The notes under the pieces: model-generated
What the model saw: the letters and a program-made list of their open reading frames with translations, nothing else
Databases searched by the model: none
Told to the model about the DNA's origin: nothing
In this document: positions 31,514 to 39,170 of the stretch, one piece after another
How positions within the stretch are numbered: the stretch's first letter is position 1
How the letters are laid out: each line of letters begins with the position of its first letter
From: JAWLBR01 sp041687495
GTDB taxonomy: Bacteria; Bacillota; Limnochordia; DTU087; JAAYGB01
Length of the DNA: 39,170 bases
Reading direction: 5' to 3'
NCBI GenBank assembly: GCA_041687495.1
Contig: JAWLBR010000019.1
Location: 1-39,170, forward strand
Made by a program: the position numbers and the translations under genes

Positions 31514-32077
31514 TCAGTCCAGTCTCATGCGCAGCTCATCGATCTTGTCCCAGGCCTCCTCTGATGTAACACTACCTTTCTCCACAGCCAGAGCGATCTC
31601 TCGGATCTGATCTTCAACCTCCAGGTTCCGCCGACAATGAGCGAGGTTGTACTGTCGGTGCAGTGCGGCAAATTCGGGTTCGCTTTGGTCCCACTGCATC
31701 GCAATGTGGCTTCGGGATGGTTGCAGCACCCCATCACTAGTTCCACAGCCGTATAGCTTGCATTCAAGGGGTTTGACCTGGTGGATACTGCAACCCTTTG
31801 TCTGCCAGAAAATGCAGGGTGCGTACTCTTCCGAGTATCTCCATGGAACTCGCTGACCGGGGGTAACCAAAGGAGTACCGGTGAACTCGTTGACACGAAC
31901 TGGAGCCCACACGAATGTGTAGCCGGTTTCGGACTGAGCCAAATAATCGATTACCAAGTATCTGCTGATCAGCTGCCGCTGCGAGATGTTGAGGAATTCA
32001 GCGATAGCCCTTAAATCCGCAGGAACTAGCCAACCCGTTTGACTATGACAGCAATTGCCGCAGCGTGTGCAATCCAT
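31514..32077 (-). CDS. YkgJ-family cysteine cluster protein
   Basis: This 187-residue protein of the YkgJ/UPF0153 zinc- or iron-chelating group starts MDCTRCGNCCHSQTGW. It has a second cluster, CIFWQTKGCSIHQVKPLECKLYGCG, that matches the family's C-x-F-x...G-C-x-I(Y/H) pattern. Metal binding is supported by the cysteines, but the function of the family is not established. The start at 32077 is chosen because the cluster begins there; AAAGGAGAGG lies 13 bases upstream, and an in-frame GTG at 32116 lacks a site. The stop falls inside a convergent hairpin. Confidence 0.83.
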   Translation of the reverse strand: MDCTRCGNCCHSQTGWLVPADLRAIAEFLNISQRQLISRYLVIDYLAQSETGYTFVWAPVRVNEFTGTPLVTPGQRVPWRYSEEYAPCIFWQTKGCSIHQVKPLECKLYGCGTSDGVLQPSRSHIAMQWDQSEPEFAALHRQYNLAHCRRNLEVEDQIREIALAVEKGSVTSEEAWDKIDELRMRLD

Positions 32078-32296
32078 AGATTCAACACATCCTCTCCTTT
32101 TCGAGCAGATAGACACTCAGCTCACTGGTAGTCGCCGGCATCCTTCGCTCCCTCAAGATAGCGTAACAGACTGAATGTGCCTTCGCAACAGTTTCTTGCG
32201 CTGCACCTGTTAAGGCCAACTTGGTGACTCTCGCTCCCAAATGTCATGTATACTAGAAGTGGAGGCTCCACTAACTGGCAGAGGGAGAGGTGTATT

Positions 32297-32992
32297 ATGT
32301 CTCGCGAAGCATACCAAAGGCAGTTGCAGAGTCTGCAGGAAGGTTTGCTGACCATGGGTAGTCTTGTCGAGCGCAATATTCGAGGCGCGGTGGATTCCTT
32401 GCGAACCCAGGATCTTGAGAAGGCCAGTGAGGTTGTCGACCAAGACGATGTAGTCGATCAGATGCAGACGTCAATGGAAGAGGAGTGCATGCGGCTAATC
32501 GCACTGCAGCAGCCGGTCGCTGGAGATCTGAGGACAATTGGCGCGGTTCTGATGATCACGGATGATCTGGAACGTATAGCTGACCAGGCTACTAACATCG
32601 CTGAAGTCACTTTGCGTATCGGTGACCAATCTCTGATCAAGCCCCTAGTTGACATCCCGAGGATGGGCGACTTGGCCATGGCCATGCTAAGAGATGCCCT
32701 CAATGCGTTTGTCCGAAGAGACATCGCGTTAGCCAAAGAGGTGCAGGAGACCGATGATTCAGTAGACGAGATCTATGGAGATCTCATGGATGAGCTACGA
32801 GGTTTTGTCCTGGATGGGGGAGACAGAGTCCGTTCGGAACAAGCTCTGCATCTATTGTTTGTCGCCAGATACTTAGAGAGGATAGCTGACCATGCCACCA
32901 ATATTGCCGAGCGGGTGGCTTACATGATCACTGGGCAGAGGTATGACCACGGCCGGCCCGGTAGAGACCTCGATGAGGCTAAGACACGGTAG
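32297..32992 (+). CDS. phoU: Phosphate signalling protein PhoU
   Basis: This 231-residue all-helical protein has the two PhoU repeats, each ending in the metal-binding motif: ERIADQATNIAE (about 93-104) and ERIADHATNIAE (about 195-206). PhoU restrains the phosphate sensor kinase and the PstSCAB importer when phosphate is plentiful. The pst genes are not in the window, so phoU stands apart from them, as happens in some genomes. The ATG has GGGAGAGG 6 bases upstream. TATACT at 32249-32254 may be its -10 element, but I see no good -35 partner. Confidence 0.95.
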   Translation: MSREAYQRQLQSLQEGLLTMGSLVERNIRGAVDSLRTQDLEKASEVVDQDDVVDQMQTSMEEECMRLIALQQPVAGDLRTIGAVLMITDDLERIADQATNIAEVTLRIGDQSLIKPLVDIPRMGDLAMAMLRDALNAFVRRDIALAKEVQETDDSVDEIYGDLMDELRGFVLDGGDRVRSEQALHLLFVARYLERIADHATNIAERVAYMITGQRYDHGRPGRDLDEAKTR

Positions 32993-33026
32993 GGGGAAAT
33001 CCCAGAAAGTACAGAAAGGTTTTAGA

Positions 33027-33134
33027 ATGGATAGAAAGAAAATAGAGAATATACACAAGTTAACGGACCTGTCCGGGAAACGCAGCGGTGGTTCATCTCG
33101 GAAGGTTCCAGAGAGGTTGGCGGTGAGGTATTAA
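33027..33134 (+). CDS. Possible 35-residue basic micro-protein
   Basis: A short reading frame begins at an ATG with GAAAGG 7 bases upstream and encodes MDRKKIENIHKLTDLSGKRS and a further 15 residues ending AVRY. It is rich in Lys and Arg, with no signal or membrane segment. It lies between phoU and a secreted protein on the same strand. There is no recognised family, and the only evidence is the ribosome site and spacing, so it may not be translated. Confidence 0.3.
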   Translation: MDRKKIENIHKLTDLSGKRSGGSSRKVPERLAVRY

Positions 33135-33155
33135 AGGGAAAGGCGGTATGAGAAG

Positions 33156-33800
33156 ATGCAGCCCAAAACAGCATATATCGCAGTCTTATTCGCAGCAGCC
33201 ATAGTACTTCTGACAGCAGTCTACGCCGTCTCTGCTTACGCAGAAACCTTACCCTGGGAACAGTATTTAGGAATCGGTGATCTACGGTTTTACGAGACTA
33301 GCGCCGGACAGACCCGGTCGCTGGAGATCAGACCGTTGCAGTCCAAAGGGATCATGGCACTAGAGTGGAAAGATGGCGACAGTATTGTCAGTCAAGAACT
33401 AATCCAAGTGGAGCCACGTGAAATTCGCCGATTCTCTTATTTCGATGGCCATCAAACTTGGCTTATGACCCCAGCTGAACCTGTGCTTAAGCAGCCGCTA
33501 CAACCGGGGGCGACATGGCAGTGGAAAGGCACCATCTCCCTGGGTGACCGTAGCTATGCCAGTCACATGAATTACCGTGTCGCAGAGCCGGTGATGGTGG
33601 AAATCGATGGAGAACCTCGGAGGGCAACGAAGGTAGTTGGGTATGGCCGCATCGGTGATGCCTCTGTTGTCAGGGAACGTCTTTATGCACCACAGTTAGG
33701 TCTTGTGGAAGAGCAAACGGTCCTGTACCAAGACGGTAAGCAGGACCGCAGCGTATCCAGTCTAATGGGATTGGGTCAAAAGAGTTCTGTAAGCTCGTAG
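33156..33800 (+). CDS. Predicted secreted protein of unknown function
   Basis: This 214-residue protein has an N-terminal signal peptide, hydrophobic at about 6-26 (YIAVLFAAAIVLLTAVYAVSAYA), with likely cleavage after AYA. The mature part of about 185 residues is rich in beta-forming segments such as GIMALEWKDGDSIVSQE and TWQWKGTISLGD. It has no cysteines in the mature part, so it is not a lipoprotein. I do not recognise a named family. It lies after phoU on the same strand, but 160 bases away and with its own ribosome site (AAAGGCGGT). Nothing suggests its partner. Confidence 0.75.
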   Translation: MQPKTAYIAVLFAAAIVLLTAVYAVSAYAETLPWEQYLGIGDLRFYETSAGQTRSLEIRPLQSKGIMALEWKDGDSIVSQELIQVEPREIRRFSYFDGHQTWLMTPAEPVLKQPLQPGATWQWKGTISLGDRSYASHMNYRVAEPVMVEIDGEPRRATKVVGYGRIGDASVVRERLYAPQLGLVEEQTVLYQDGKQDRSVSSLMGLGQKSSVSS

Positions 33801-33840
33801 ATAGCTGATTTTGCCCAGGATTTACAGCACCTTCATGATG

Positions 33841-33934
33841 TTGAAACAAACGGATGGTAAACTAATATTGCTTGAAATCAAGCTCACCAACCAACCTCTC
33901 AATTTGGCAACCTATATCCCGGGTTGCCTTTTTT
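33841..33934 (+). ncRNA. Possible short RNA with its own promoter and terminator
   Basis: TTGAAA (33841-33846) and TAATAT (33863-33868), 16 bases apart, form a promoter-like pair. About 40 bases later a hairpin, GGCAACC (33906-33912) with GGTTGCC (33922-33928), is followed by six T, a clear terminator. No open frame starts between them, so a transcript of about 60 bases is predicted. A small GCTTG-AAAT-CAAGC hairpin lies at its 5' end. The next gene is on the other strand. It could equally be the terminator of the upstream secreted-protein gene, with a chance promoter. Confidence 0.4.
33906..33934 (+). terminator. Intrinsic terminator, plus strand
   Basis: Seven perfect base pairs (GGCAACC with GGTTGCC), a 9-base loop, and TTTTTT directly after. 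It lies 106 bases after the secreted-protein stop codon. Confidence 0.75.
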
Positions 33935-33962
33935 GTGCTTTGGGAGGCCATCCGAAAGAGAA

Positions 33963-34481
33963 CTAACCCTGCTTGTTTGCACTTGCTCGACCGCCAGTGT
34001 CAGACAGTGGTTTGCCGCTCCTACTGGAGATGGTTTTTTTGGTTTGTCGCACCAATGTACTGATGTGTGGAAAGGCCTTTTGAGTTCCATATGTCACCAG
34101 TGGGCGTCCTAACGCCACCATCCCCTGCCTACGGGAAAGATAACCACCAATTCGCATCCAGATATTAACTGTTGGGATTGTGTCGATAAATAGCCAATCG
34201 TCCGGATTGTCCCCCAGCAAGGAGATGGTAGACTTGACCGCATTCAGTACTAACAGCTTCTGACTGCGCCGAGGGAGAATGTAGATGCTGTTTCCGTCAG
34301 TATCCTCACCCATGTGGTACAGTCTGCCGTGATCCTCGGCAGTCAGGCGATCAAACAACGGAACCTTCCGCAACAGTTCTTGGGCAGAGGGAACGGTGGT
34401 AGCAGAGATTAGTCCCAGGTGGATTGCGACCGCAGTTGCCGTTGAATGGGAGCCGCCGTAATCATGGTACACGATTTTCAT
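33963..34481 (-). CDS. DUF3189-family protein
   Basis: This 172-residue protein begins MKIVYHDYGGSHSTATAVAIHLG, the opening of DUF3189 proteins, which occur mainly in spore-forming Bacillota. LFDRLTAEDHGRLYHMGEDTDGNSIYILPR and DDWLFIDTIPTVNIWMRIGGYLSR are also family-like. The last 20 residues are basic and Ser/Gly-rich and may be a lineage addition. The function is unknown. The ribosome-binding sequence is weak (AAAGG, 3 bases before the ATG). It is alone on this strand. Confidence 0.8.
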   Translation of the reverse strand: MKIVYHDYGGSHSTATAVAIHLGLISATTVPSAQELLRKVPLFDRLTAEDHGRLYHMGEDTDGNSIYILPRRSQKLLVLNAVKSTISLLGDNPDDWLFIDTIPTVNIWMRIGGYLSRRQGMVALGRPLVTYGTQKAFPHISTLVRQTKKTISSRSGKPLSDTGGRASANKQG

Positions 34482-34699
34482 CGGCCTTTGCGGCAGGTAT
34501 GACTAATGTGCACTGCCTGCACTCCTTCCCCAAAATATCGATACTCCTGTATTGTGTCACCAATCCGAGAGAAATTATGCGGCTGTGTGGCCCGTTACCC
34601 ACCTCAGCGGTTCTTTGCAGGGTACGGGCAGACCAAGCTCGAATATCAACAGAAGTGGCGATGCTTGAAGCGCCGAGCCTTAGGAAAGAAGGATGATAG

Positions 34700-36073
34700 A
34701 TGCAGGCAGTGTCGGAAACAAGTTTGTACAAGAGGGTCTTTCTTCTGGCTGCTCCAATGGCCTTGCAAAGCATTATTACGTTTTCGTTGGCATTGGCTGA
34801 TAACCTGATGGTGGGGTCTTTGGGGGAGCTTGCTCTATCGGGAGTATATGTTGCCAATCAGCTGCAAAGTATCCTCCACATGCTGGTCATTGGTCTTGGG
34901 GCTTCCATGGCTGTTTTGGTCACACAGTACTGGGGAAAAAGAGACGCGGACAGCGTCAAGATGATTATTGGCATCGCCCTGAAATTCAGCTTGGCGGCCG
35001 GGCTGACCTTTCTGTTGGCCACCTTGTTTTTCCCGGAGAGAATTCTGCGCCTATTTACGAACGAGCAAGCTGTGATTGCCGAGGGGCTTAAGTATCTGAG
35101 CATCATTCGGTTTACCTACATTTTCTTTTGTATCACCCAAGTGCTCATTGCCGCCATGCGCTGCGTTGAGAGAGTTAAGATCGGTATGTATATCTCGATT
35201 ATCACCTTTGTTGTCAACATATCCCTGAACTGGATCTTGATCTATGGACATCTAGGAGCGCCGGCTCTGGGAATCCGTGGTGCTGCCATTGCCACTTTAG
35301 TTGCGAGGATGCTGGAGACTCCGATTATGATCCTCTACGTCAGGTTTGTCGAAGACCGACTGCTGCTGAGATTTCGTGACCTGCTCAAGACCAACCTAAC
35401 CTTGATTAAGGACTTTTTTCGGTACGGACTTCCGGTTATTTTGGGAGACGTGTTTTGGGGGATCAATATTGCCGTACAAGGGGCAATTATTGGCAGACTC
35501 GGTGCTGTCGCTTTGGCTTCGGTGAGCATGTCTAATGTCATTTTCTCAATTATCGGAGTCGGTATGTCTGGCACAGCAGGAGCGACGGCGGTGATCATCG
35601 GTCAAACGGTAGGGGCCGGCGACTATGACAAAGTGAAGGAGTACGCCAAGAAGCTCCAGCTTCTGTTCCTTGCGGTGGGAGTCACATCTGGACTGGCTCT
35701 ATTTGTCGTTAAGGATTATGTGCTCCTACTGTACAACGTATCGGAAGAGACAGTTGTGATGGCAAGGCAATTCTTGACAGTGCTGTCAGTAACGATGGTA
35801 GGGACAGCTTATCAGATGCCCTGCTTGACAGGTATCGTTCGGGCCGGTGGTGCGACCCACTTTGTTCTAGTTAATGACCTAATCTTTGTCTGGCTGGTCG
35901 TAATCCCGTCGGCTCTGATTGCGGCGTTTGTCTTACATGCTTCACCGGTAGTTGTCTTCGCCTGCCTGAAATCGGACCAAGTCCTGAAGTGCGCTGTGGC
36001 TGTCGTAAAAGTCAATCGCTTCCGCTGGATCAAGAACCTAACCAGGGAGTCTGTTACCGTTGCCAAGACATGA
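34700..36073 (+). CDS. MATE-family multidrug/organic cation efflux transporter
   Basis: This 457-residue transporter has about twelve membrane segments arranged as two similar halves. The opening VFLLAAPMALQSIITFSLALADNLMVGSLGE is typical of the MATE/NorM group, and the mid-protein FRYGLPVILGDVFWGINIAVQGAIIG begins the second half. It exports drugs or metabolites in exchange for sodium or protons; the substrate is not predictable. GAAGGA lies 6 bases before the ATG. The tail after about 415 is less conserved and basic. I see no strong promoter or terminator around it. Confidence 0.93.
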   Translation: MQAVSETSLYKRVFLLAAPMALQSIITFSLALADNLMVGSLGELALSGVYVANQLQSILHMLVIGLGASMAVLVTQYWGKRDADSVKMIIGIALKFSLAAGLTFLLATLFFPERILRLFTNEQAVIAEGLKYLSIIRFTYIFFCITQVLIAAMRCVERVKIGMYISIITFVVNISLNWILIYGHLGAPALGIRGAAIATLVARMLETPIMILYVRFVEDRLLLRFRDLLKTNLTLIKDFFRYGLPVILGDVFWGINIAVQGAIIGRLGAVALASVSMSNVIFSIIGVGMSGTAGATAVIIGQTVGAGDYDKVKEYAKKLQLLFLAVGVTSGLALFVVKDYVLLLYNVSEETVVMARQFLTVLSVTMVGTAYQMPCLTGIVRAGGATHFVLVNDLIFVWLVVIPSALIAAFVLHASPVVVFACLKSDQVLKCAVAVVKVNRFRWIKNLTRESVTVAKT

Positions 36074-36193
36074 GATATCGGGCTGACCTGCCTAAGTTTT
36101 TGGGTTACCCGGAAGACTAGAAGTGAATACCAACACGCCATGCTAAGATGAAGCGCGGCGTGAAGAAAACCTATGCTAAGAAGGAGTGCCAAA

Positions 36194-37540
36194 TTGGATT
36201 CCATTCACAATGACGGAATTTGTAAAAAGGCGTTTTTCGTTACCTTTGGCTGTCAGATGAACGAACGGGATACCGAGACGATGAAGGGTCTGTTGGCTCA
36301 AGATGGATATGAGTTCGTCGATTCGCCACAGCAGGCTGACCTGATCGTGTATAATACCTGCTGCGTCAGGGAGAACCCGGAACGGAAAGTATACGGTCAA
36401 GTGGGTAGTCTCAAGGAACTGAAGGAACAGAACCCAGACTTAAGAATTGCCATCACAGGATGTATGCCACAGCAATCTGAGGAATTGGAGCGAATGCGTC
36501 AGCGTTTGACCCATGTGGACTTGATTATCGGCACACACAATGTGCACAGACTTCCGGAACTTCTGCATAGAATTGAAGCAACCGGTGAGCGAATCATCGA
36601 GGTTTGGGAAGATCCCGAGGAGATTGTGGAAGGTCTGCCTGCTCAGCGAGAAGGGCGTTTCAAGGCCTTTGTCAATATCATGTATGGGTGTACCAACTTC
36701 TGCACTTACTGCATTGTGCCCTATACCCGAGGACCAGAACGCAGCCGCCGTCCCGAAGATATTGTGGCGGAGATTGCGCAGCTGACCGAATCAGGGTTTA
36801 TTGAATTTACCCTTCTGGGGCAGAATGTCAACTCGTATGGCAAAGACCTAGGACTGGATCTGGATTTCGCTGCCCTCTTGGAGCAGGTCAATGCCATCGA
36901 CGGAGTGAAGAGAATTCGCTTTACTACTTCTCACCCTAAGGACATTACCCCAGCCTTGATTGATACCATGGCGAAATTGCCCAAGGTCTGTGAGCATTTG
37001 CACCTGCCGGTGCAGGCTGGCAGCGATAAAGTTCTGAAAGAGATGAATCGGAGGTACACAGTAGAAAAGTACCTGGGCATCGTTGAAAAGCTGAAGGAGA
37101 AGATCCCCAATATATCCCTAACCACTGACCTCATCGTTGGCTTTCCCGGAGAGACTGAGGCCGATTTTCAAGCCACGCTAGATTTGGTACGTGAGGTACA
37201 GTACGACTCTGCCTTTACGTTTATCTACTCACCAAGGTCTGGAACACCGGCATCCAAGCGAGAGGATCAGGTTCCTGAAGACGTTAAGAAGGACCGAATC
37301 TATCGTTTAATCGAGCTACAAAACCAGATTAGTGCCCAGCGTAATGAACTCATGGTCGGCCGTTGTGAGGAGGTTTTGGTGGAAGGAAGAAACCAAGGCG
37401 AAGGTAGTGCCTTAGTGGGTAGAACCCGAGGCAACAAACTGGTGTCCTTCAGCGCTCCACAGCAGGTGAAGGTGGGAGAACTGGTAACAGTAAGGATTAG
37501 CTCCGCACAGACCTTTAGCTTACAGGGAGAACTTGCGTAG
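36194..37540 (+). CDS. miaB: tRNA-2-methylthio-N6-dimethylallyladenosine synthase MiaB
   Basis: This 448-residue radical-SAM methylthiotransferase adds the methylthio group to i6A37 of tRNAs. The N-terminal domain has TFGCQMNERDTE, NTCCVRENPE and TGCMPQQ, the three cysteines that bind the second [4Fe-4S] cluster. The radical SAM cluster is CTNFCTYCIVPYTRGPERSR. A TRAM RNA-binding domain ends the protein (about 380-448). The start is TTG at 36194, with AAGGAG 7 bases upstream; an ATG seven codons before it has no site. It lies next to mutS, an arrangement also known from Bacillus. Confidence 0.96.
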   Translation: MDSIHNDGICKKAFFVTFGCQMNERDTETMKGLLAQDGYEFVDSPQQADLIVYNTCCVRENPERKVYGQVGSLKELKEQNPDLRIAITGCMPQQSEELERMRQRLTHVDLIIGTHNVHRLPELLHRIEATGERIIEVWEDPEEIVEGLPAQREGRFKAFVNIMYGCTNFCTYCIVPYTRGPERSRRPEDIVAEIAQLTESGFIEFTLLGQNVNSYGKDLGLDLDFAALLEQVNAIDGVKRIRFTTSHPKDITPALIDTMAKLPKVCEHLHLPVQAGSDKVLKEMNRRYTVEKYLGIVEKLKEKIPNISLTTDLIVGFPGETEADFQATLDLVREVQYDSAFTFIYSPRSGTPASKREDQVPEDVKKDRIYRLIELQNQISAQRNELMVGRCEEVLVEGRNQGEGSALVGRTRGNKLVSFSAPQQVKVGELVTVRISSAQTFSLQGELA

Positions 37541-37563
37541 AACCGAAGGAGGCGGGCTGAACA

Positions 37564-37986
37564 ATGTCCAGAGAACAACGAATTCCGCCCAAGAAAACGG
37601 TGACTGTACTCGACGAGCACAATAAGCTGTACGAAGTTGGGTCAAAGGACGTGTGGCAGCTTCCCCTCGTCAGCCGGGACGGCAGAACGGTCGGCGTGGT
37701 AGTTAAACAGGTAGTAGAACCGTCGATGTACACGGTTCGCTACCTAGTGGTGTTTTCACCAGAGCAGGAGAGGCAGTTTGTAGTTCCTGCTACTGCGGTT
37801 ACCGATATCAGTGCCGAGGGAGTCCACTGCAACTTAACGGTCAACAAGCTAGAGGGATTACCGACCTTCTCCCAAACTCTGTCGTTGCGACAGGAGAAAG
37901 AAGTCTACTCGGCCTCGGATCAGACGCCTTACTGGGTGGAAGAAAAGAAGGCCTGCGATTACAGTTCGACACACCACGATGAATAA
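37564..37986 (+). CDS. Small PRC-barrel-like protein of unknown function
   Basis: This 140-residue protein has a beta-rich central region with VWQLPLVSRDGRTVGVVVKQVV and RQFVVPATAVTDISAEGVHCNL. This resembles a PRC-barrel fold, but only weakly. The C-terminus is hydrophilic with a CDYSSTHHDE end. In Bacillus the space between miaB and mutS holds ymcA and cotE; here this different gene occupies it. AAGGAGG lies about 11 bases upstream of the ATG, 23 bases after miaB. The role is unknown. Confidence 0.7.
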   Translation: MSREQRIPPKKTVTVLDEHNKLYEVGSKDVWQLPLVSRDGRTVGVVVKQVVEPSMYTVRYLVVFSPEQERQFVVPATAVTDISAEGVHCNLTVNKLEGLPTFSQTLSLRQEKEVYSASDQTPYWVEEKKACDYSSTHHDE

Positions 37987-37997
37987 AGACAAGAAGT

Positions 37998-38028
37998 GAG
38001 CCGGGTGATTCAAATATCCGGCTCTTTT
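37998..38028 (+). terminator. Weak intrinsic terminator before mutS
   Basis: GAGCCGG (37998-38004) pairs with CCGGCTC (38018-38024) across a 13-base loop and is followed by TTTT. The short T-run suggests partial termination; mutS begins 24 bases further on. Confidence 0.6.
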
Positions 38029-38051
38029 AGCAGACGAGATAGAAGAGAGTG

Positions 38052-39170
38052 ATGCCAGTGGACAAGCTAACTCCCATGCTTCAGCAGTACTTTACCATCA
38101 AGTCCCAATACAACGACTGCTTACTGCTGTTTAGGCTCGGCGATTTTTACGAACTGTTCGATGAAGATGCCAAAGTGGCGAGTAAGGTCCTGGAAATCAC
38201 GTTGACAGGGCGCGATGCCGGGGGTAACTCCCGAATTCCCATGTGTGGTGTACCCTATCATGCCGCGGATTCCTACATCGCAACCCTGGTGAAGAGTGGT
38301 TTCAAGGTCGCCGTTTGCGAACAGGTGGAGGATCCCAAAGAGGCCAAAGGAGTAGTCAAACGGGAAGTTGTGCGGGTCATCACGCCGGGAACCGTCATTG
38401 ACGGAGAACTCTTGCCGCACAAGTCCAACAACTATCTGGCTGTCCTGTCGTGGCATCAGAAGGTTGTTGGTGTTGCCTTTGTAGATGTGTCCACCGGTGA
38501 GTTTCGGGTAACTGAGTTCTCAGGGCCGCAAGCTCCGGCGTCTCTCCACGCAGAACTGGAGAGGATAGACCCGGCCGAGTGTTTGGCAGACCCACAATTG
38601 CTCGAGCAGGAAAGTATAATGAGCAAACTCAGGCCAGGCCTGGTGGAAAGGATTACCCCCTACGATCCCAGAGCCTTTCACAAGGACGCCGCGTATCAGA
38701 GCTTGACGCGCCAGTTGGACGTACCGTCCTTAGCTGGTTTTAACCTGGAGGACAAACCCGCCGCCGTCAAGGCAGCTGGGGCGGTGGTATCGTATCTGCG
38801 GGAGACCCAGATGCGCAGTCTATCTCACATTTCCTCTATTCAGTATTACCTGGCCGACGGGTTTATGGCAGTAGACAGTGCCACCAGAAGGAACTTGGAG
38901 CTTACGGAGACATTGCGGCAGGGATCGTATGAGGGTTCGCTGCTTTGGGTGCTGGACGACACCCAAACGGCTATGGGGGGCCGGTTGTTGCGACAGTGGG
39001 TGGAACGTCCACTGATTGACATAGACGCCATTGAGAAGCGACAGAATGCAGTGCGGGCGTTATATGAAAACACTATGCTACGGGCTGAGCTTCGGGAGAG
39101 TCTCAGCAGCATATCTGACATCGAGCGGCTTTGCAGTCGAGTTGTCTACGGTAGTGCTAACGCCCGGGAC
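38052..39170 (+). CDS. mutS: DNA mismatch repair protein MutS, N-terminal part
   Basis: This is the first 373 codons of MutS, open to the right edge. The mismatch-recognition domain opens with KLTPMLQQYFTIKSQYNDCL and FRLGDFYELF, which holds the Phe-x-Glu mismatch wedge (FYE). RIPMCGVPYHAAD and KVAVCEQVEDPKEAKG are domain I signatures. VITPGTVID leads into domain II. The lever domain starts near NLELTETLRQGSYEGSLLWVLDDTQTAMGGRLLRQW. The ATPase is outside the window. I chose the ATG at 38052; a GTG two codons later is also possible. Confidence 0.97.
   Translation, partial: MPVDKLTPMLQQYFTIKSQYNDCLLLFRLGDFYELFDEDAKVASKVLEITLTGRDAGGNSRIPMCGVPYHAADSYIATLVKSGFKVAVCEQVEDPKEAKGVVKREVVRVITPGTVIDGELLPHKSNNYLAVLSWHQKVVGVAFVDVSTGEFRVTEFSGPQAPASLHAELERIDPAECLADPQLLEQESIMSKLRPGLVERITPYDPRAFHKDAAYQSLTRQLDVPSLAGFNLEDKPAAVKAAGAVVSYLRETQMRSLSHISSIQYYLADGFMAVDSATRRNLELTETLRQGSYEGSLLWVLDDTQTAMGGRLLRQWVERPLIDIDAIEKRQNAVRALYENTMLRAELRESLSSISDIERLCSRVVYGSANARD

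Noticed and set aside
31485..31520. Hairpin between the formamidase-like and YkgJ genes as a terminator
   Set aside because: The 12-position stem is real but no T-run follows on either strand, and the YkgJ stop lies inside it.

Overview
The window reads as chromosomal DNA of an endospore-forming member of the Bacillota (Firmicutes) that probably has two membranes. Spore formation is shown by a complete spoIIAA-spoIIAB-sigF operon (18496-20080) and supported by a SASP-like protein (23049-23411). An outer membrane is suggested by an ExbB/TolQ-ExbD/TolR-TonB set (23618-25675), followed by a secreted cohesin-like protein and an SLH/coiled-coil/membrane-anchor protein of the kind used as an outer-membrane spacer in Thermotoga (27775-29187). 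This combination fits Limnochordia-like or other diderm Bacillota; the exact taxon cannot be read from the window. Base composition is moderate, GTG and TTG starts behind strong Shine-Dalgarno sites are common, and no tRNA, rRNA, CRISPR array or insertion sequence was seen.

Layout, left to right. 1-176: start of an SDR oxidoreductase (minus strand, cut by the window edge). 411-1253: PduL-type phosphotransacylase and an FmdB-type zinc ribbon protein. 1309-2708: promoter, T-box leader with terminator, and DAHP synthase, the entry to aromatic amino acid synthesis. 2719-5895 (minus): sugar ABC importer with two permeases and a binding protein but no ATPase; two hairpins separate the binding protein from the permeases. 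6097-6816 (minus): MtnX-like HAD phosphatase with a strong palindromic terminator. 7079-12943: three tandem M42 aminopeptidases and a large Eco57I-type adenine methyltransferase, mostly overlapping or coupled. 12908-13953 (minus): LrgB and LrgA, with the lrgB end overlapping the methyltransferase end. 14058-14897: FMN riboswitch and ECF riboflavin S component. 14981-18143 (minus): anaerobic glycerol-3-phosphate dehydrogenase-like operon with an attenuator-like leader. 18430-20145: spoIIA operon.

20202-23411: MocA-type oxidoreductase, PHP phosphoesterase, GNAT acetyltransferase with a possibly structured leader, and the SASP-like protein. 23618-29253: the envelope operon exbB-exbD-tonB-cohesin-like-SLH, closed by a terminator. 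29313-31456: glucose-6-phosphate dehydrogenase overlapping a cyclase/formamidase-like hydrolase. 31514-33800: YkgJ-type cysteine cluster protein, PhoU, a possible micro-ORF and a secreted unknown. 33841-33934: possible orphan small RNA. 33963-36073: DUF3189 protein (minus) and MATE transporter. 36194-39170: MiaB, a small PRC-barrel-like protein, and the first 373 codons of MutS.

The most unusual parts are the five-gene envelope operon in a spore former, the three-peptidase operon that has captured an orphan methyltransferase, the attenuator ahead of the glycerol-3-phosphate operon, a multi-stem leader at 22293-22434 that matches no riboswitch I recognise, and the SASP-like protein with an insertion in its most conserved segment.
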